Notes: generated by a model not told the origin, from the sequence alone. Counted from the stretch's first letter, positions 1-13,174 are shown. The stretch: 64,000 nt of DNA from Mortierella hygrophila (GCA_015680625.1 JAAAXW010000072.1:1-64000); one strand, 5' to 3'. Made by a program: numbers and translations.

Positions 1-58
1 TCTATATTATATATTTTTTTTACAAAATCATATTTTGAGTTTTATTTTTTTTTTTTTT

Positions 59-133
<75 letters not shown>

Positions 134-1379
134 ATGAAAAAGGGACAGAAGGATAAGAAGGGAGAGAGCAGAAAAGGGAGTGAGCGAGAGACAGAGAGGC
201 AGAGAAAGAGAGGGGGTGAAAGTGAGAAAGGGAGAAAGGAAGAAAAAGTAGAGAGCAACGGTTAGGTTGGCATATAGGGTTATTACTATTGTTGATGTTG
301 ATGTTGACACCTGCGAACACAACATAAAAGCGAGGGTAATTAGTGCGAGCAGATGCACCTTCTCTGTGGCGTACTCGGCTGAGTTGGAAACAAAGACTAG
401 ATGGGGGTTGTTGTCTTGTTGGCCATTGCGGCGAACCACAATTTGGTATTGTTTATTGCGGTTGCCTTTTCTCTTATTGTTTGTCCTCCTCTATCGATTG
501 CTCGACATAGTCTGATGCACAAGAGGCAAGACCCATTTAAACAAAACACAGCACAACCATAGACGGGGGTTGACTATTGACAACACCTTGAGAGCCAGCC
601 AGGAGACTAAAGGTATCCATGCAAACACACACACTACACCTCAACAACAGCCCGCACACACACCCTCACATCTCAAAGTGTACATCAAGAAGACTCGCCA
701 CCATGCAGACAAAGGGGACGCCAATGACGCGTCAAAGCAAGGGAACGGACACCGTCCACCCCTAGTCACCGCCTAGGAACAACAACACCATGTGGTTCAT
801 TAATACCACCGTGAAACCACATCACAACGGTGGTGTTGATGGTGGTCATGGTGGTGTCCTCTCAAGCCTGACTGGGGTCAATTGTCGTATCTGCTCACTT
901 TTGATACCCCACCCAGATGGAGAGCTACTATCTCTCTCTCTCCCCTTCATTCTCATCCTCATTCTCAACCTCTCGTTCTCCCATAATTTCTTTCTATCCT
1001 TTTAATCTTCTCATCATCCCTTTTCAGATCAAGCATCGGCCAAGTAAAGAACAGAACACAAGCATTTCAAGCCGAAAGAAAATAGCCCGTTGACTGATAC
1101 GCTCTCGTTGTTTTTTTTTCTTTTTCTTCTCACTCCTTTCGACAACACTGTCTTAACTATTGAGAGCAAAAGGAATCATAAAAGCCAGATGCAGATAGAA
1201 AGAAATAAAGGAGAGAGCAAAATCAAGGAGAAGAAGGAGGATCCGAAAATCATGCAAGGAATACTCAACAAAGACAAACCAAAACACCTTATTATTTTTG
1301 ATTAATAGCACACCAACAATGCAAAAAAAGGTTTATTCTCTACTCTGCCTTCTTTTCTGCTTCGTACCTCTTCTCAATT
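1..1379. other. Intergenic stretch, no gene seen
   Basis: No convincing coding region was found on either strand. The open frames here either translate the GA/CT microsatellite at 62-129 and its imperfect flank (to about 250) or begin at non-ATG codons. 300-1300 is ordinary A/T- and CT-rich spacer. It lies just past the stop of the minus-strand peptidase gene, so its right end (about 1320-1379) is probably that gene's 3' UTR. Confidence 0.6.
62..129. repeat. (GA)n dinucleotide microsatellite
   Basis: An uninterrupted run of about 34 GA units, followed to about 250 by imperfect GA-rich purine sequence. It forces long spurious open frames of Arg-Glu or Ser-Leu on both strands. No gene or regulatory role can be read from it. 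Confidence 0.95.
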
Positions 1380-3718
1380 CTAGACTTGTGTATCAAAGTC
1401 CTGCTTGACAGCCTTGAGGAACACAGAGTCGACAATGCACTCCAAACCAGTCAGGGCCAAGCTCTTGGATGCTCTCAAGGTCGCAACATGTGCAATGGGT
1501 TGGGCAGCAGCGTTGGCGAACGCATTGGTGTGAAGTCCCATCGTCTTGTCGTCCTCACCAATCAGGTTCAGAATGTTGAACATTGGGTGGATACCAGGGA
1601 AGGCATAGGTGATGTTACCCATGTCGGTCGATCCAGAGAGCTTGGACAGTTGCTCTTGCTTTGAAGCGTACTTGACGCCCTGGTTGTTCATGTAATGCTC
1701 GAACTTGCGCGTTAATGGGTCGTTCGTGATAATGTCTATAGTGCATATGAAAAACGACAGGCAGTGTTTTAACACATAGCTTTAACAATAGCTGATGAGA
1801 CAATGAAATCAGAGAAGTAATAATACTTACCCTTGTAGGGAACGCCCCAGGTCAATTTGACGGTGCATCCGGTAGAGGTAGCAGCAGCGTTAAAGATCCT
1901 CTCGACACGCTTCTTGAGGACTTCAACCTCCACAAACTTGGGAGCACGCACGGTGTAAACCGACTTTGTGTAGTCAGGAATAATGTTGGCAGCTTTGCCT
2001 CCGTCCTTGATGATACCGTGGACACGCTGGCTGGGGTGCATCTGCTGACGCATCATCGCAATGTTGGTGTATGACTGAACTGCGGCATCCAGCGCGTTGA
2101 TACCCTCCCAGGGAGACGCCGACGCGTGCGAGGCCTTTCCAAAGAACTCGACCTCGACGGTGTCCAGGGCCAAGAAGGCGGGGTAGATGACATCGGCATT
2201 GGCGCCGTGGAGCATCATGCAGACATCCACGCCCTTGAATGCGCCGCGGTCCAGCATCACAATCTTTCCGCCTATTCCCAATCATAGATAGCCAAATTGT
2301 GGTCAATGAAAACTGTCGTGTGTCTGCTTGCTCTCACAAAAAAAACGCATCAAGTCGTTTACCAGAGGTCTCCTCAGCAGGAGTTCCAAACAGCTTGACC
2401 TGTCCCTCAAGTCCAAACTGCTCAATGACCGTCTTAAGTCCAATTGCAGTTGCAACGCCGCTAATGGCGATCAAGTTATGTCCACATGCTTGGAAGGCGC
2501 CTGTGGGAGAGTCCGTGCTTGGGAGGGCATCGTACTTTTTTAGAATCGAAAACCATGCAGTATCATTGAAAAGTGTGGATATGAGTTCAAGGTTCAAGTG
2601 TCACAAATTCGTGGTGCAATTAATCATCAAGAGTGACTGTGAGTGATGGACCACTAAGGCAACTGATGGGATCAATGGGTGATGTGTGAAACAAAGGGCT
2701 TTTCTTACCTCGGAGCAAATACCAATGGTGACCTTGTCAGAGTTACCAGCGCGGGCAACAAAGGCCGTGTCGAGTCCATAAGCCTTGCGCTCGACCTCGA
2801 AGCCCTTCCTCTCCAGGTAGTCCGTCAACAGGGCATGGGCCCTGTGCTCCTCATAGCTCAACTCAGGGTCCTCGTGGAGCTGATGTTCAAAAGAAAATCT
2901 TTGATTACTCGCCTGGGTAAAATAAATGCAATTCCCACGTTCTAATATCCCTTCACACGTTATACGCAAACAAGAAAAGGTACCTTGAGACTGATCGCAC
3001 GGAGCTCGGAGGAGACACCCTCAATGGCCAGATGAACAGCCTTGGCAAACTCGTCCTTCTCCCAGAGGTCCGACAAAGGCACACGGCTTGCCTCGTTGAC
3101 AAGAAGTTGGCTCATTTCCTGAGAGAGTGATTGATATGCTGGAGGGAGAGTCGATGCCGTGCTGTTTTCGCCGCTGTACAAGTGAGCGTTCTTTTCCTGT
3201 TTAATATAAAAAAGGTTTCAAATGGCGAAAAAGGGTGTTCGTTGAGTTGATGAATGGAAGTGTTAAATGAATTGTAGGTTGGATGGCACTTTTTTTTTTC
3301 TTGGTGAAGACAAGAGAGTGAATGAAATGTGAAAAGGTGGGGGTCGTGGGGATAATTGTAGTATTTTTTTTTCTGGTGGGAGGGTGGCGGTTCGTTTCTT
3401 TGTTGCTGTAGTTGGTAAACAAAGCTTGCCAGGGCAGTACGCAAGGGCGAAGGGCGAACAGCACAGTAAGAGACAAGAAAGAAAAGAAAAGGGGCGTACA
3501 ACGCTGTGTGCTGTGATCATAGGTCGTGATAGGTGATGCACAGTAGTAAGACAAACAAGCACGCACTGCCTTCAATAAAGGATCATTGGCCATACGTTGA
3601 ACTCTTCAGAAGTAGAAGTAGTGGGCTTTGAAGCAAAGATTCCTTGGAAGATGGATAGGCATCCTGCAGCAGGGACTGCTGATGGCGAGGAAGAAGAAGT
3701 GGACTTTTCAGACGACAT
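1380..3718 (-). CDS. PM20D2: Peptidase M20 / PM20D2-like amidohydrolase
   Basis: Six exons: 3718-3596, 3196-2984, 2879-2709, 2534-2363, 2271-1831, 1735-1380. Phases agree throughout and give 491 residues, ending in TAG. Family knowledge: M20-family PM20D2 enzymes hydrolyse dipeptides such as beta-alanyl-lysine using a metal centre. Seen: the family segment HEDPELSYEEHRAH (exon 3), the metal-site region CSEYDALP then ACGHN across the exon 3/4 junction, GTPAEETSGGK across exon 4/5, and the dimerisation (lid) domain with FGKASHASASPWEG in exon 5. Residues 1-40 are a Ser-rich, non-conserved lead. The start was chosen because ATG 3718 opens the first phase-compatible exon and is followed by a consensus-like donor. 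The 399-base first intron contains spurious open frames. Substrate is inferred from family only. Confidence 0.88.
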
Positions 3719-4585
3719 GAAGAAGGGACAATGAGGAGTTGAATGAAGGGAAAGAGGAAAGAGTGAAGAGTGGAGAGTGGAAAGTGTGAGAAAAGAGGAA
3801 AAGAAAGGAAGAGAGGAACGGGGATCGATGGGTGTGAGCTAAGTAAGGCTGAAAAGCAATTGGCTCTGCTGGGACAGGGGACAAGGGGACAAAGGGGGAC
3901 GCCAATTCAGACGCTGGAAAACTAGAAACGCCATCTTTGCCTGATTTGGCGCCGTTATTTTCTTTGTCTCCCACTTTTGATGTATGCCGTGGGTACACAC
4001 AAGAGTACAGGGTTCAACAGAGAGAAACGAACCTAACAAAGTCAAAGACGTGCTTTGACTCTAATGCTTCATGTTTACCCGACTCAACAAACCCAGGGAA
4101 CAAAAAAAAAACTTGAACCATGAAAATGTTTGCTTGTCACAGCCAACAAATGATAGAAGCAACAATCATGACGCTCCAATGCTTACCTCCCATCTAGTCA
4201 TGTTCTCTTTTACGCGCAGAAAACCAAAAACCTCTTCCAAGAGAGTGTTCATTTCCACCTTTTCTTCCCTTAACATAAGAACCTTACTATCAGCGCATGA
4301 CTACCCCATTAGACGTCTCCGACCTGCGCCATGTCTGGCAGCTCATTCGTTCGTGAGAGTAGTAAAATGAAGATCATCAACAAGGATCCATGCAAGCATG
4401 CATGCATTCGCCCCATGGTAGTAGCAAATGTGGTTGCGGTGGTGTTGTAGCTTTCTAGCTCTTTTTCTATGTTTTAATAGATCTTTTTGGGTAGGTGTTT
4501 GGCGTAAAAAAAAACGAGTAAAAAAATTGAACAAAAAACGACTTCTCTCCTCCTCCACTCTTTTCTCCTTCCAATCTGCTAATAG
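3719..4585. other. Intergenic spacer between two minus-strand genes
   Basis: About 870 bases containing the promoter and leader of the M20 peptidase. The minus strand is C/T-rich at 3720-3830, directly upstream of that start. No coding region is supported. The left part is leader and the right part is the 3' flank of the epimerase-like gene. Confidence 0.55.
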
Positions 4586-7472
4586 TTAGTCCCGTGGCCA
4601 GATGCCCAAGTCCTGGAAGTCGACGATGATCTCGCGCAAGCTCGCCTCTGTCAATTTGGGGTGGTCGTACACGAATCCTGTCGTTGTGCAGATCTTGGTT
4701 CCGTTGAGCGAGACGGCGTTATTGTAGAGCAACTCCTGGTCCAGATAAGGCGTCAATGGTGACGTCTTGATCGAGTGTGCCTTCAAGATATCTGACCAAG
4801 GCGCCAAGTGCATCTCGTTAATGTCCTCCGTTGCTCCCTCCATGTTCATCTATTTTGTTACCATAGTCGAAAGTTAAGAGTATGGTTAGTGACTGACGTT
4901 CGTTGATAATAGAGACTATATCTTCAACATTCTTTGCAGAGAGAAAATAATATCCCTGAAAAAGTACCTTGGCCAATTGAGAGATGATCTTGCCCTGGAA
5001 TCCAGTCTCGATACCAAAGATGGCGCGGATATGCGCGTTGACGGCCTCCTGGTCAGTGTCGTTCTCGTCTGCGAGGTTGAAGACATAGGGGCCCGTCTTG
5101 TCGTTGTTGACGTACCAGTTGGCAGTGTGCCAAACAGCCTTGGCAACATCGAGCACATGAACAGTGTTGATGCGCAAATCTTTTGTCCACAAGAACTCCA
5201 TCTTCTGGTTCAAGTGCTGGTACACACGACCGCAGATCAATCTAGGGGCTGTGAAAGCGATGGTATGACGAAAAGGTGCAATTGTTAATACCATCGAATG
5301 AATATGGAAATGTCGGAGTGGACATTGCCTATCAATTAAAATGTTCCTTACTGAGTCCTCCCATGGCTCCGATACCGTAGACGACAGCAGGGCGAAGAAT
5401 GACCAAGTTCAGTCTGTAGATGCATCAAATGGAGAAAAAAAAAGTGGTCAGTGGCGAAACGGATACCATGCTGACAGATGAAGTGACATCATGACCAGAC
5501 CCTCTTCCGCCCTCGTCCTCCTGCTGCTGCTCTTCCTGGTGTTACTAATGCAACCCTTCCTATTTCTCCGCTGCAATATAACCCGTCGACCGATCGGTCG
5601 CATTCCTGTCTGTCTCGTAGCGGTAATGGTCCAGGTCAGTCATACACAAGCCTCCATTGTCCGCTCTTTCGAAAATTCTCCTCTGATTGCAAATTTCTCC
5701 TGGAAAGAACTCCGACTTACCCAGCCATGTTCTGCAACTCGGTGTCGACCCTCAGTTTGTACTGGGCCATCACGTTCCATGGCTTGGTCTTGGAGTCCTC
5801 CTTGCTTGCACTCTAGATATCAGGAAGGGAATGTACCAAAAATCAGAAAACACGTTATGGTCCAATAAGCCCCGTCTCTGCAGTCCTTGAGTGTTTCCTG
5901 ATAGCCATGTTTGTGCTGCAAACAAAAGAGAGAGAATGGCCACTTACGCCGTCGGATTCGTAGATATCGCCCGTGGAGAACTGGACAAACACCTTGGTGT
6001 TCCTCCTGACCGCCTCCTCGGCACAGTTGATTGACAGTCTGTAAATACGCTCCTCGTAGATCTATTACAATAAACCACAAGCGATAGAAAGTCAAGTTAG
6101 TGAATTGATCGGTGGGGTCTCCTCTTAGGAAGAGTGGAAAAGAAAGCATGCATCGTGGTTTCCTTTCAAACACGCGCTTCTTCTTGTTTTCTTTATCGCT
6201 CTTGATGGTGTCGAGGAAGAAAAAGGTTTGTCCTTGTTCAGGTCCAGTCCTCTGCTACCACTGACGCTCCCTGTTTGCCCCCTTCCCCCTTGGTCTGGGC
6301 AGGTCGACTCGTTCTGTCCGAATGTTCTGCATTGTCTTTTTTTACTCTTTTTTTACTCTTTTTTTCTGGTCATCGTATTGGCTGTTGCTTTGTTGCCTTT
6401 GTTTCCGGTTGCTTATGAACCTAGTTTTTTTTCTCCTTCGGGTCTAAACCCCCGCTTTGCTTTGCTTTGCTGCAACGACATGCCCCTTCTCTCCATTTTT
6501 TTCTCCCAATGGATGTCTCTGAGGGGATGTCTGATTGGCTCACAACTCACCCAGTCAACCGAAACGGAAAAAAGCCTATCACTTGCTCACTCTCATGCAG
6601 CATAATGGAAGGAAAAAAAACGCTCTTTTTCCCGTGGACAGAAGAGACCACCATTCCCTTTTCCTCTCTCTTCGTTCCCACGCAACGGTTGAAAAAAAGG
6701 AAAATGAAATAAGCGACATAGGGTCGCATGCTTTCCCTCCTCTACCTTGCACACTTCCCATTCCCATATCTTTTTTTACACACTCCCATCCACATCCCAG
6801 GTCCTCCACCATAGAACAGAGCAAGGTGAGTATGTTATGTGTAGTTTTTTTTTGTCATTTTACCTCCTTTGGCTGAGAGAACTTTGTCTCGGCAGCAAAG
6901 TTGATGACATAGTCAAAGGTTGAGCCATCAGGACGCTCGAACGCCTTCGTAATCGATGCTATTATATTGTAAGAAAAAAAATCCACTTGGTTAATACACC
7001 ATTGCGTTTCCACATCCATCGATGCTATGTCCCGTCTTCATTGGCGTTTCATTTTTTCTTCCTTGTTGTTATCCCATCACCGATTTCTAACCAAGAACTA
7101 GGACGGGCACTTCATTGGTCGAGAGTGTACGATAGAAGTAGAAAAGAGAGACGATACCAAACAGCTTTTCTAGCAGAACACGCAGCGCTACATAACGCTC
7201 TTTCCGCCTTCTTCAAAAACAAAAACGGCGTCTCTTTTTTTTTTTTTCTTTCTTTTTTTGTTATTTTTACCTGGGCTGGAAAGGTTGGCCTGCATGAATT
7301 CGACCTGCTCAAAGGCAGCAGTGCAGCGCTTGTTGAGGTATGCGGTTTGGGGGAGGACCTTGTCGACGACCCTGATCGATGAGGCGAGATCGTGCTCGAT
7401 CAGGTAGGCGACAAACTTTCGGCCAATGAAGCCGACTCCGCCGAGGACGAGGACTGTGGGTTTTGGGGACAT
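4586..7472 (-). CDS. Extended-SDR NAD-dependent epimerase/dehydratase-like protein
   Basis: Seven exons: 7472-7271, 6958-6864, 6061-5948, 5812-5721, 5413-5352, 5248-4968, 4849-4586. They sum to 1110 bases and 369 residues, with consistent phases. Seen: an N-terminal Rossmann nucleotide-binding motif VLVLGGVGFIGRKFV at residues 8-22, INFAAETKFSQ, then QYKLRVDTELQNMAG followed by LVILRPAVVYG, the usual layout of extended SDRs of the epimerase family. The tyrosine near the active site sits in QYKLRVDTE, so the lysine four residues on, expected in YxxxK, is not there. This suggests atypical chemistry or a non-catalytic role. No pathway partner is adjacent. The introns at 6959-7270 and 6062-6863 are long for this window and hold no gene. 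Substrate unknown. Confidence 0.85.
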
Positions 7473-8954
7473 GGTGATGGTATTAGGGGGATATTAAGGG
7501 GGGGTAGTGATGGGGATGAAGTGGATGAGCGTACAAGTGTGTAAGTATGAGGAATGAGAGTGAGTGAGGAGGTAAAGATTAGTGCTAGTGGTATCGGGAA
7601 CTGTTGGAGAGGGGAAGACAGGAGAGGAGCAGAAGAAGAAAGGAAGGAAAGGAAGACAAAGAAGAAAAAGGGGGAGGAAAAGAAGAAAATAAAAAGAGCA
7701 AAGGGTGCAGAGTGCGAAAGAAAAAGGGGATGAAGAGTGAGTGCGTGAGTGAGTGGAAGGGTGAAACAGAGACATTCAGGTACCATCAGCACCATTCAAT
7801 CACTCACTTCACTGGTCAGACAAACAAAAGGTCAGACTGATAGGCACCATCCATCACCCACATCACCCACACACAGAAAACATCCACGTTTTTTGAAGCC
7901 TCCTCCCCCAAACACAAACACATACGCCTAGTGCTCTCCTCTCACAAGACAAAAGAAAAAAAGAATATTGTACACACAAGCCTATCTGTTGGACAAAAAA
8001 AAATGGGACAAAAATCATCATCCCATCCTCTACCTCTTGTCGCACATGTCGGGATGCTTTCCTGCAAATGAATGCATGGATAGTTGTGTCGAACAAACAA
8101 ATCACCTGCCCCCCTCCCTTTCCTCAGCTTGCGACCAAACCTTCATATCGTTGTCGTCTCGATCGGGGAGAAAAAAAAATTCTTCAAACAACAAACATCA
8201 TCATCATAGCCATCATCATACTCGGCGGCATCCAATCCATCCATGCATACATGCATGCACATATGCCCTGGATTGGTTTTTCTTCTCCCGCATATCCAAT
8301 ATTCTTACAACCTTACTCCTGCCCAAGTCATTCAGCAAAGCAAAACAAAGCCAGCATCCAGCCCGACCCCTTTCTTCTTATTGCTCCTTAGCAACCCTAC
8401 CCCTTTCTGACAATCTTCCCAATCTCCCAAACTCAACACTGTTTCCCTTTTTCTTTCCTACCGCTCTTCCCCATCCCCCTCAAATATCCAACACATGGCA
8501 ACTTTTCTATTCCCAGCCAGAAAACAGAAAAAAAATACACATATAATCCAAAAAAGATGAATCTCCGGAAGTTAGTGAGCACTTTTTTTTCTGTCCACTG
8601 TTCTATTAGGTATTCCCCCCTTCTTCTCCCTCGCCTTGCACCCCTCCACTCAATGAACCCGGATAGACCACATTTACACTGCCTTTCAGCATTATGACGG
8701 AAGAGGGTGAAAGGACAAGGCAACGGGAGGGGCACCGCGTCCAATTTTGCTTTGCTCATGAAGAAACATATACTTCTTTGACATACAATTGATACTGGAC
8801 AAAGTTGTTTTTGGTTGTTTTTTTTTCAACACGCGACGGTTATTGCTTACTTTATATTCGTCATACATATTGGGAAGGGAGGGTTTAAGTGAATGGGGGT
8901 CGAGAGGAGAAGAAAAAAGAATAAGAAAGACGAAACTAATTACCAATATTGATA
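7473..8954. other. Intergenic stretch, promoter side of epimerase-like gene
   Basis: 1.5 kb with no supported gene. 7500-7780 is strongly purine-rich on the plus strand, which is a C/T-rich leader for the minus-strand gene starting at 7472. 8230-8270 carries ATGCAT/GCATGC palindromic runs. Open frames here are short, low-complexity and without splice support. The right end is the 3' flank of the TLC gene. Confidence 0.55.
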
Positions 8955-10522
8955 CTATTTCTTACTTTTCTGAATACGCAGCTGGATCGTCTTTCCTTCA
9001 GATCCCATGGACGAGGACGTAGAAGTACCAATTGCCACCTTCTCTTTTGCCTGCCTCCGCTTCTGCTTCTGCTCCAGAGCAGAAGCCTTCTTGGCCCGAC
9101 GCGCACGCCGCCGCAAGCCCATATAGTACTTCCAGATCCAAAACACATGCAGACACAACGACCCCGCAAACAGCTCTGCAGACCCCGAGGGTGTTGGGTA
9201 ATTGAACAAAATCTCCTGGAGTATCAGTGCATGTCCAATAATCCTCGACAGGATGAACGTGAGGGGGAACCAGAATGAGCGCGCGCTCTCCAGGTGCGGG
9301 AACATGTTGCTTATTGACAGGAAGAACGTCGATACTTTACAATTCGTTTCATCGAGGGTTAAAAGAAAAAGGGGTATAAGGTAAGTCAAGGAGCTCGGTT
9401 CGCTTAAGAGATAAAGTATTTTTTAGAGTGAACAAATAAATGTGTAGGGTTGCACATTATAGCATACATAGTGAAAAAAAAAAAGGATACGTCCTCTTTT
9501 CGTTTGCACCTCCCTTATCAAATGTTTGTACCATCCAATTTCACAATACCACACCATCACAAATCTCATCCTGCGCATGGCCAAACAACCAAACAGTTAA
9601 ACAAAAAAAAAAAAAAAAAAAAAAAAGCACCCAACTTACCCTCAAGGGGTCCACCGCAGATGGAAAAGATCCAGAGGTGGTTCACTATGGCCAGTCGCCA
9701 TGCCAGTAAGATATACACAATATGATGGACCCACCCGGACAGCGGGTCGACCTGATCCGGGTAATGAATATAGCCCAGAATCAAATCTGCTAGAGCGTAC
9801 GCCACAAAGTACGCGACCCCGACCGCGCCAAAGATAGACTCTTGTGGGAATCTCTCGAGTGAGTACAATAGACGCGTGCCTCCGCCGAGGTATGATAGTG
9901 CTTGTGGGTTGAAGAGTTGGGTTGGTTTGAGGGGCGCGAGTGAGAAGATTGGGAGTGAAACCATCCATTGTAGGGCTGTGCCACCGAGCCGAAGAACGCC
10001 CTCTGCGTTTGAGAGGGTTTTGAGGACCAGAGACAGGGACAGGGAAGAGGGCACCTCGGTGGGAGAGAACGCATAGGCAGGGAGCTGTTGGACCCAGCTC
10101 AAGAACCGGGGTGCCCAGACTGTAAACACAGTCGCGCTCTCTGGATCAACCATACCCAATGAGATCGCGTCCAGCCCAAGTCGCTCATAAATAGTCAAGC
10201 GGACGTATCCGAACTGGAGTAAGGACGGAATCAAGAACCCAACGGAGCAGAAGAAACTCAGAGTCCAGCCCAGTCGACGACGTTCTTTCCCAAAGATGGG
10301 GAATATCGCCCAGGTCGTGTAGAAGAGGACGAATTGGAGGAGGAAAAAGATGGCGGTCGCCTGGAAGAATAGGATGTTGATGGGGCTCTTTTCCATTCCG
10401 AGGATAGTTTCATATGGGCTTGTTGGTGTTATTACTGCTGATCCTTCTTTGGCGAGTTTGGAGAGGGTCTCCATGACCTGGAGAGGCGCTTGGGTCGTCG
10501 CGGGATCCTGAAGGTGATCCAT
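8955..10522 (-). CDS. TLC-domain (TRAM-LAG1-CLN8) multi-pass membrane protein
   Basis: Two exons, 10522-9640 and 9334-8955, 420 residues. The frame is open upstream to 10615 but only from a GTG codon, so the first ATG (10522) is taken as start. Seen: several hydrophobic helices, starting with INILFFQATAIFFLLQFVLF; a TLC core with YFVAYALADLILGYIHYP followed by GWVHHIVYILLAW, where paired histidines are typical of the domain; then helices spanning the splice. The C-terminus is a basic tail rich in Arg/Lys (GLRRRARRAKK), expected on the cytosolic side of the ER. Family knowledge: TLC proteins act in sphingolipid synthesis or membrane lipid trafficking. The layout resembles the TMEM56/TLCD group more than ceramide synthase, with no homeobox. 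The intron at 9335-9639 contains an A24 tract (9603-9626). Confidence 0.78.
9603..9626 (+). repeat. A24 homopolymer in an intron
   Basis: Twenty-four consecutive A residues inside the TLC gene intron. On the coding strand this is a T24 run about 14 bases inside the donor, a length-variable site that should not affect the coding sequence. Confidence 0.95.
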
Positions 10523-13174
10523 CGTGGGCGGCTGGAGTGGGTCGGGAGTGAATGGAGAAGGATATGTCGAGCCGGGTGTGGAAAAGGTTGAAGGAAAAAG
10601 ATGTTGGAAGGACACTTGAAGCGCAGAAAGAGAAAACGAAGAACAAGGAGCACGAAAAGAAAGTAAATGGTGTCAACAACAAACAATATCAAGGAGTCAA
10701 CTAAGGAAAAAATAGGAGCGAAAAAAGTAAGGGATGAACAAGGATGAATGAAGGGATGAAGCTCTGGTCTACTTGAACATAGAAACAACAAAAAACACTA
10801 CAGCGCCGCTATTACAATGGAATAGCATGTCGGTCCGATAGTTCGGAGGATTGGTCCTAATAGTTGTTACTCCCACTAAGTGGAGCAAAGAGAAGGGGAG
10901 TAGCAAATGCAGTGTGTCCTTATTGATACGCGAGGAATGTTGTTGCCGATGGACTAATAATGGAATGTACACACACCATTTCACATCTATCAGAACATGC
11001 AATGGTAGACCATGATGCTGCTTGTCTATTTTTCTAGCATCTAGCGCTGGCAAATCTGGCTCTAAGCTCGATTCATTCGTTCGCCGTTAGAAAAGCGAAA
11101 CATCATGATATTGCGATGCATGTAAAAACTGAACGCCATATCTAAATCAAGATACGACACACATGGGAGGTGGAGATTGAACGCCACATGGCGGCTCGTA
11201 CCACATCTGAGTGGGAAAATATGTTGTGGAAGGTGGAGAACGAAAGGCAAAGAAAGAAAACTGCGGGCAAAGAAATAACAAACAAAAATAACCAGATGGG
11301 CTGCCGAAGACGGAAAAATAATAACAAAGGAAGAAAAGGGTCAGAGTGGGATGGAAAGCCAGGGGGTTTGTCTCTCCTTGAAACCATGCAGCCAAATACT
11401 CATCGATACGTAAAAAATGGCGACATTAGAGAAGGGGAAACACGACGTTTAACTTTTGACGGCAGCTGTGGTCGCTCTTTTTTGCTATCCCTGCCGTCAA
11501 CTTGCATGCATTGCCATGGTATCAATAGTAGCCAACAATAAATGGCAAAGGGGTAATGGTGGGTCTGATTGGTTCCTGAATGTAGGGCAATGCTCACGTT
11601 CAAGCATGCAGGTGGTGAAAATGAATGAAAAGAAATGAAAAATGGCTAACTTCAGATCCATAGTGCATGAAGAAATGACAAAAAAAAACAATGACCGAAA
11701 ATACTGACGAGAGCCACATTCTCACTCGTTCATCTCGTCTTCATCAGTCACCGCACATGAATTTCAAAATAAGTCTTTCTGCACTCAGTCGACATGGTCA
11801 AATGAAAAAAAAAAAAAAAAAAAAAAAGTAGTGAGCACCCCCTTCATCATCTTCATCGTTCATTTTGTCAATCCGGTTCTCCCTGTGCCATCCTATCCAT
11901 CGTACCATGCCCTAAAACTGGGGGGATGTGACCAAGAAGGTAGTCAGCTCCTCAATTCACCCGCATGATCGCTTACTATCGTCCAGATCCCTTCTGTCTC
12001 CATCCTCGTCCCCACCTTGCAGGAAAAGATTGCGTCTTTGAGTCACCGAACCAATGGTTATGCTCCAACAGACATCTCGCAATCATTGACGCATGCACGT
12101 CGCGGTCATGGATAAAGATCTTTTCATTTGAAAAAAGGGATACACATGGAAGGGCGTGAAGATCATCTTGTTTAAATGAACATATCGAACACAACATGCA
12201 TCCAAATCGATTATGTAAGTGCCACTTCAAGTAGAAAATGCGTTTAGCACATTGGGAATAGAATACCATAGAGGACTGAACAGATTCTAGACCCCTCTTT
12301 TTTCCTTCCATCCTTCCTTCCCTACCGTTCTGTGTAATGTTGTACCATGCTCTGTTTGTTTGTGTGTTGGCACTTTATGTATCGATCTCTCAAAACTTCA
12401 AGACATTGTTTTTGTTGCTGCTCATTGCTCACTTCCCCCACCTCTCAGTTTTGGGGATAACGGAATAGACAAATGGACACCTCTTGACCAGCCCCTCCTC
12501 TCTCACTCGCTCACAATTCCACCTCAAAACTTTGTCTTTCAATACCCGTTCAAAAGGCTATGCGGCGCCGCCCTTGTTTTTAGTTTTGCGGGAAAGAAGG
12601 GACAGCAGTGTCTCTCGGGTCTTTTTTTTCCACGTTTTTTATGTCCTGTATTGATCATTCTCCATTCCCCTGTGCTCAAAATATGATCTAAAAAGAATAA
12701 CCAAAAAAAACAAAGAGCCTCGAACTGAGTGAGTAACCGAACGAGTTGTATGTATGTATGAGTAAATGAAGGATGGGGATGTTGCTGCAGTGGAAGTGAA
12801 TCTATTTTTTGTAGGGGTTTTGGTCAATAGCATAGCCCATCTCGGCTCGGCGCCAAGCTTGGAAAAAAAAAGAACGAGAAGAACAAAGAAAACCTGGCAG
12901 AAATGATGACACAAACAAATGAAGAGAACCGTAGTATGATTAGTGTATTAAGAAGGATGGGCTAGAAGCTAATCGAAGAAGAGTAGACTAAAAAGCAGGG
13001 TAATAGGTGGGGATCGATAATATGTTTGTTTGATATTGTTGACTGGCTCGCGTTTTTTCTTTCCTCTCGTTCATTTTTGCGATGCCCTGCTTATACTTGT
13101 GAGCAGCAAGAAAAAGACATTGAGCAAAAAAACAATACAAGAAAAATATGAAACAGAGGAAGGCTGTTGGTGGT
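10523..13174. other. 2.6-kb intergenic region without a supported gene
   Basis: The left end (10523-10790) is the C/T-rich leader of the TLC gene on the minus strand. Further right there are only short open frames without homology-like sequence, donor/acceptor support or compositional bias. An A23 run lies at 11805-11827. GCATGC/ATGCAT-containing words occur around 11500-11620. The right end is the 3' flank of the small thioredoxin-fold gene. Confidence 0.5.
11805..11827 (+). repeat. A23 homopolymer
   Basis: Twenty-three consecutive A residues in gene-free sequence. There is no upstream coding region on the plus strand, so it is not a retrogene tail. It is probably a simple slippage tract. 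Confidence 0.9.

Noticed and set aside
20..439. Minus-strand open frame of about 139 residues through the GA repeat
   Set aside because: The sequence is mostly Ser-Leu from translated microsatellite, it is open in several frames, and there is no motif or splice support.
3112..3593. Overlapping minus-strand frames of 99-130 residues
   Set aside because: They fall in the first intron and adjacent exon of the M20 peptidase gene; the exon frame there is fixed by family motifs and phase.
6228..6605. Plus-strand frame of 125 residues, hydrophobic
   Set aside because: It lies inside an intron of the epimerase-like gene, is low-complexity and has no motif.
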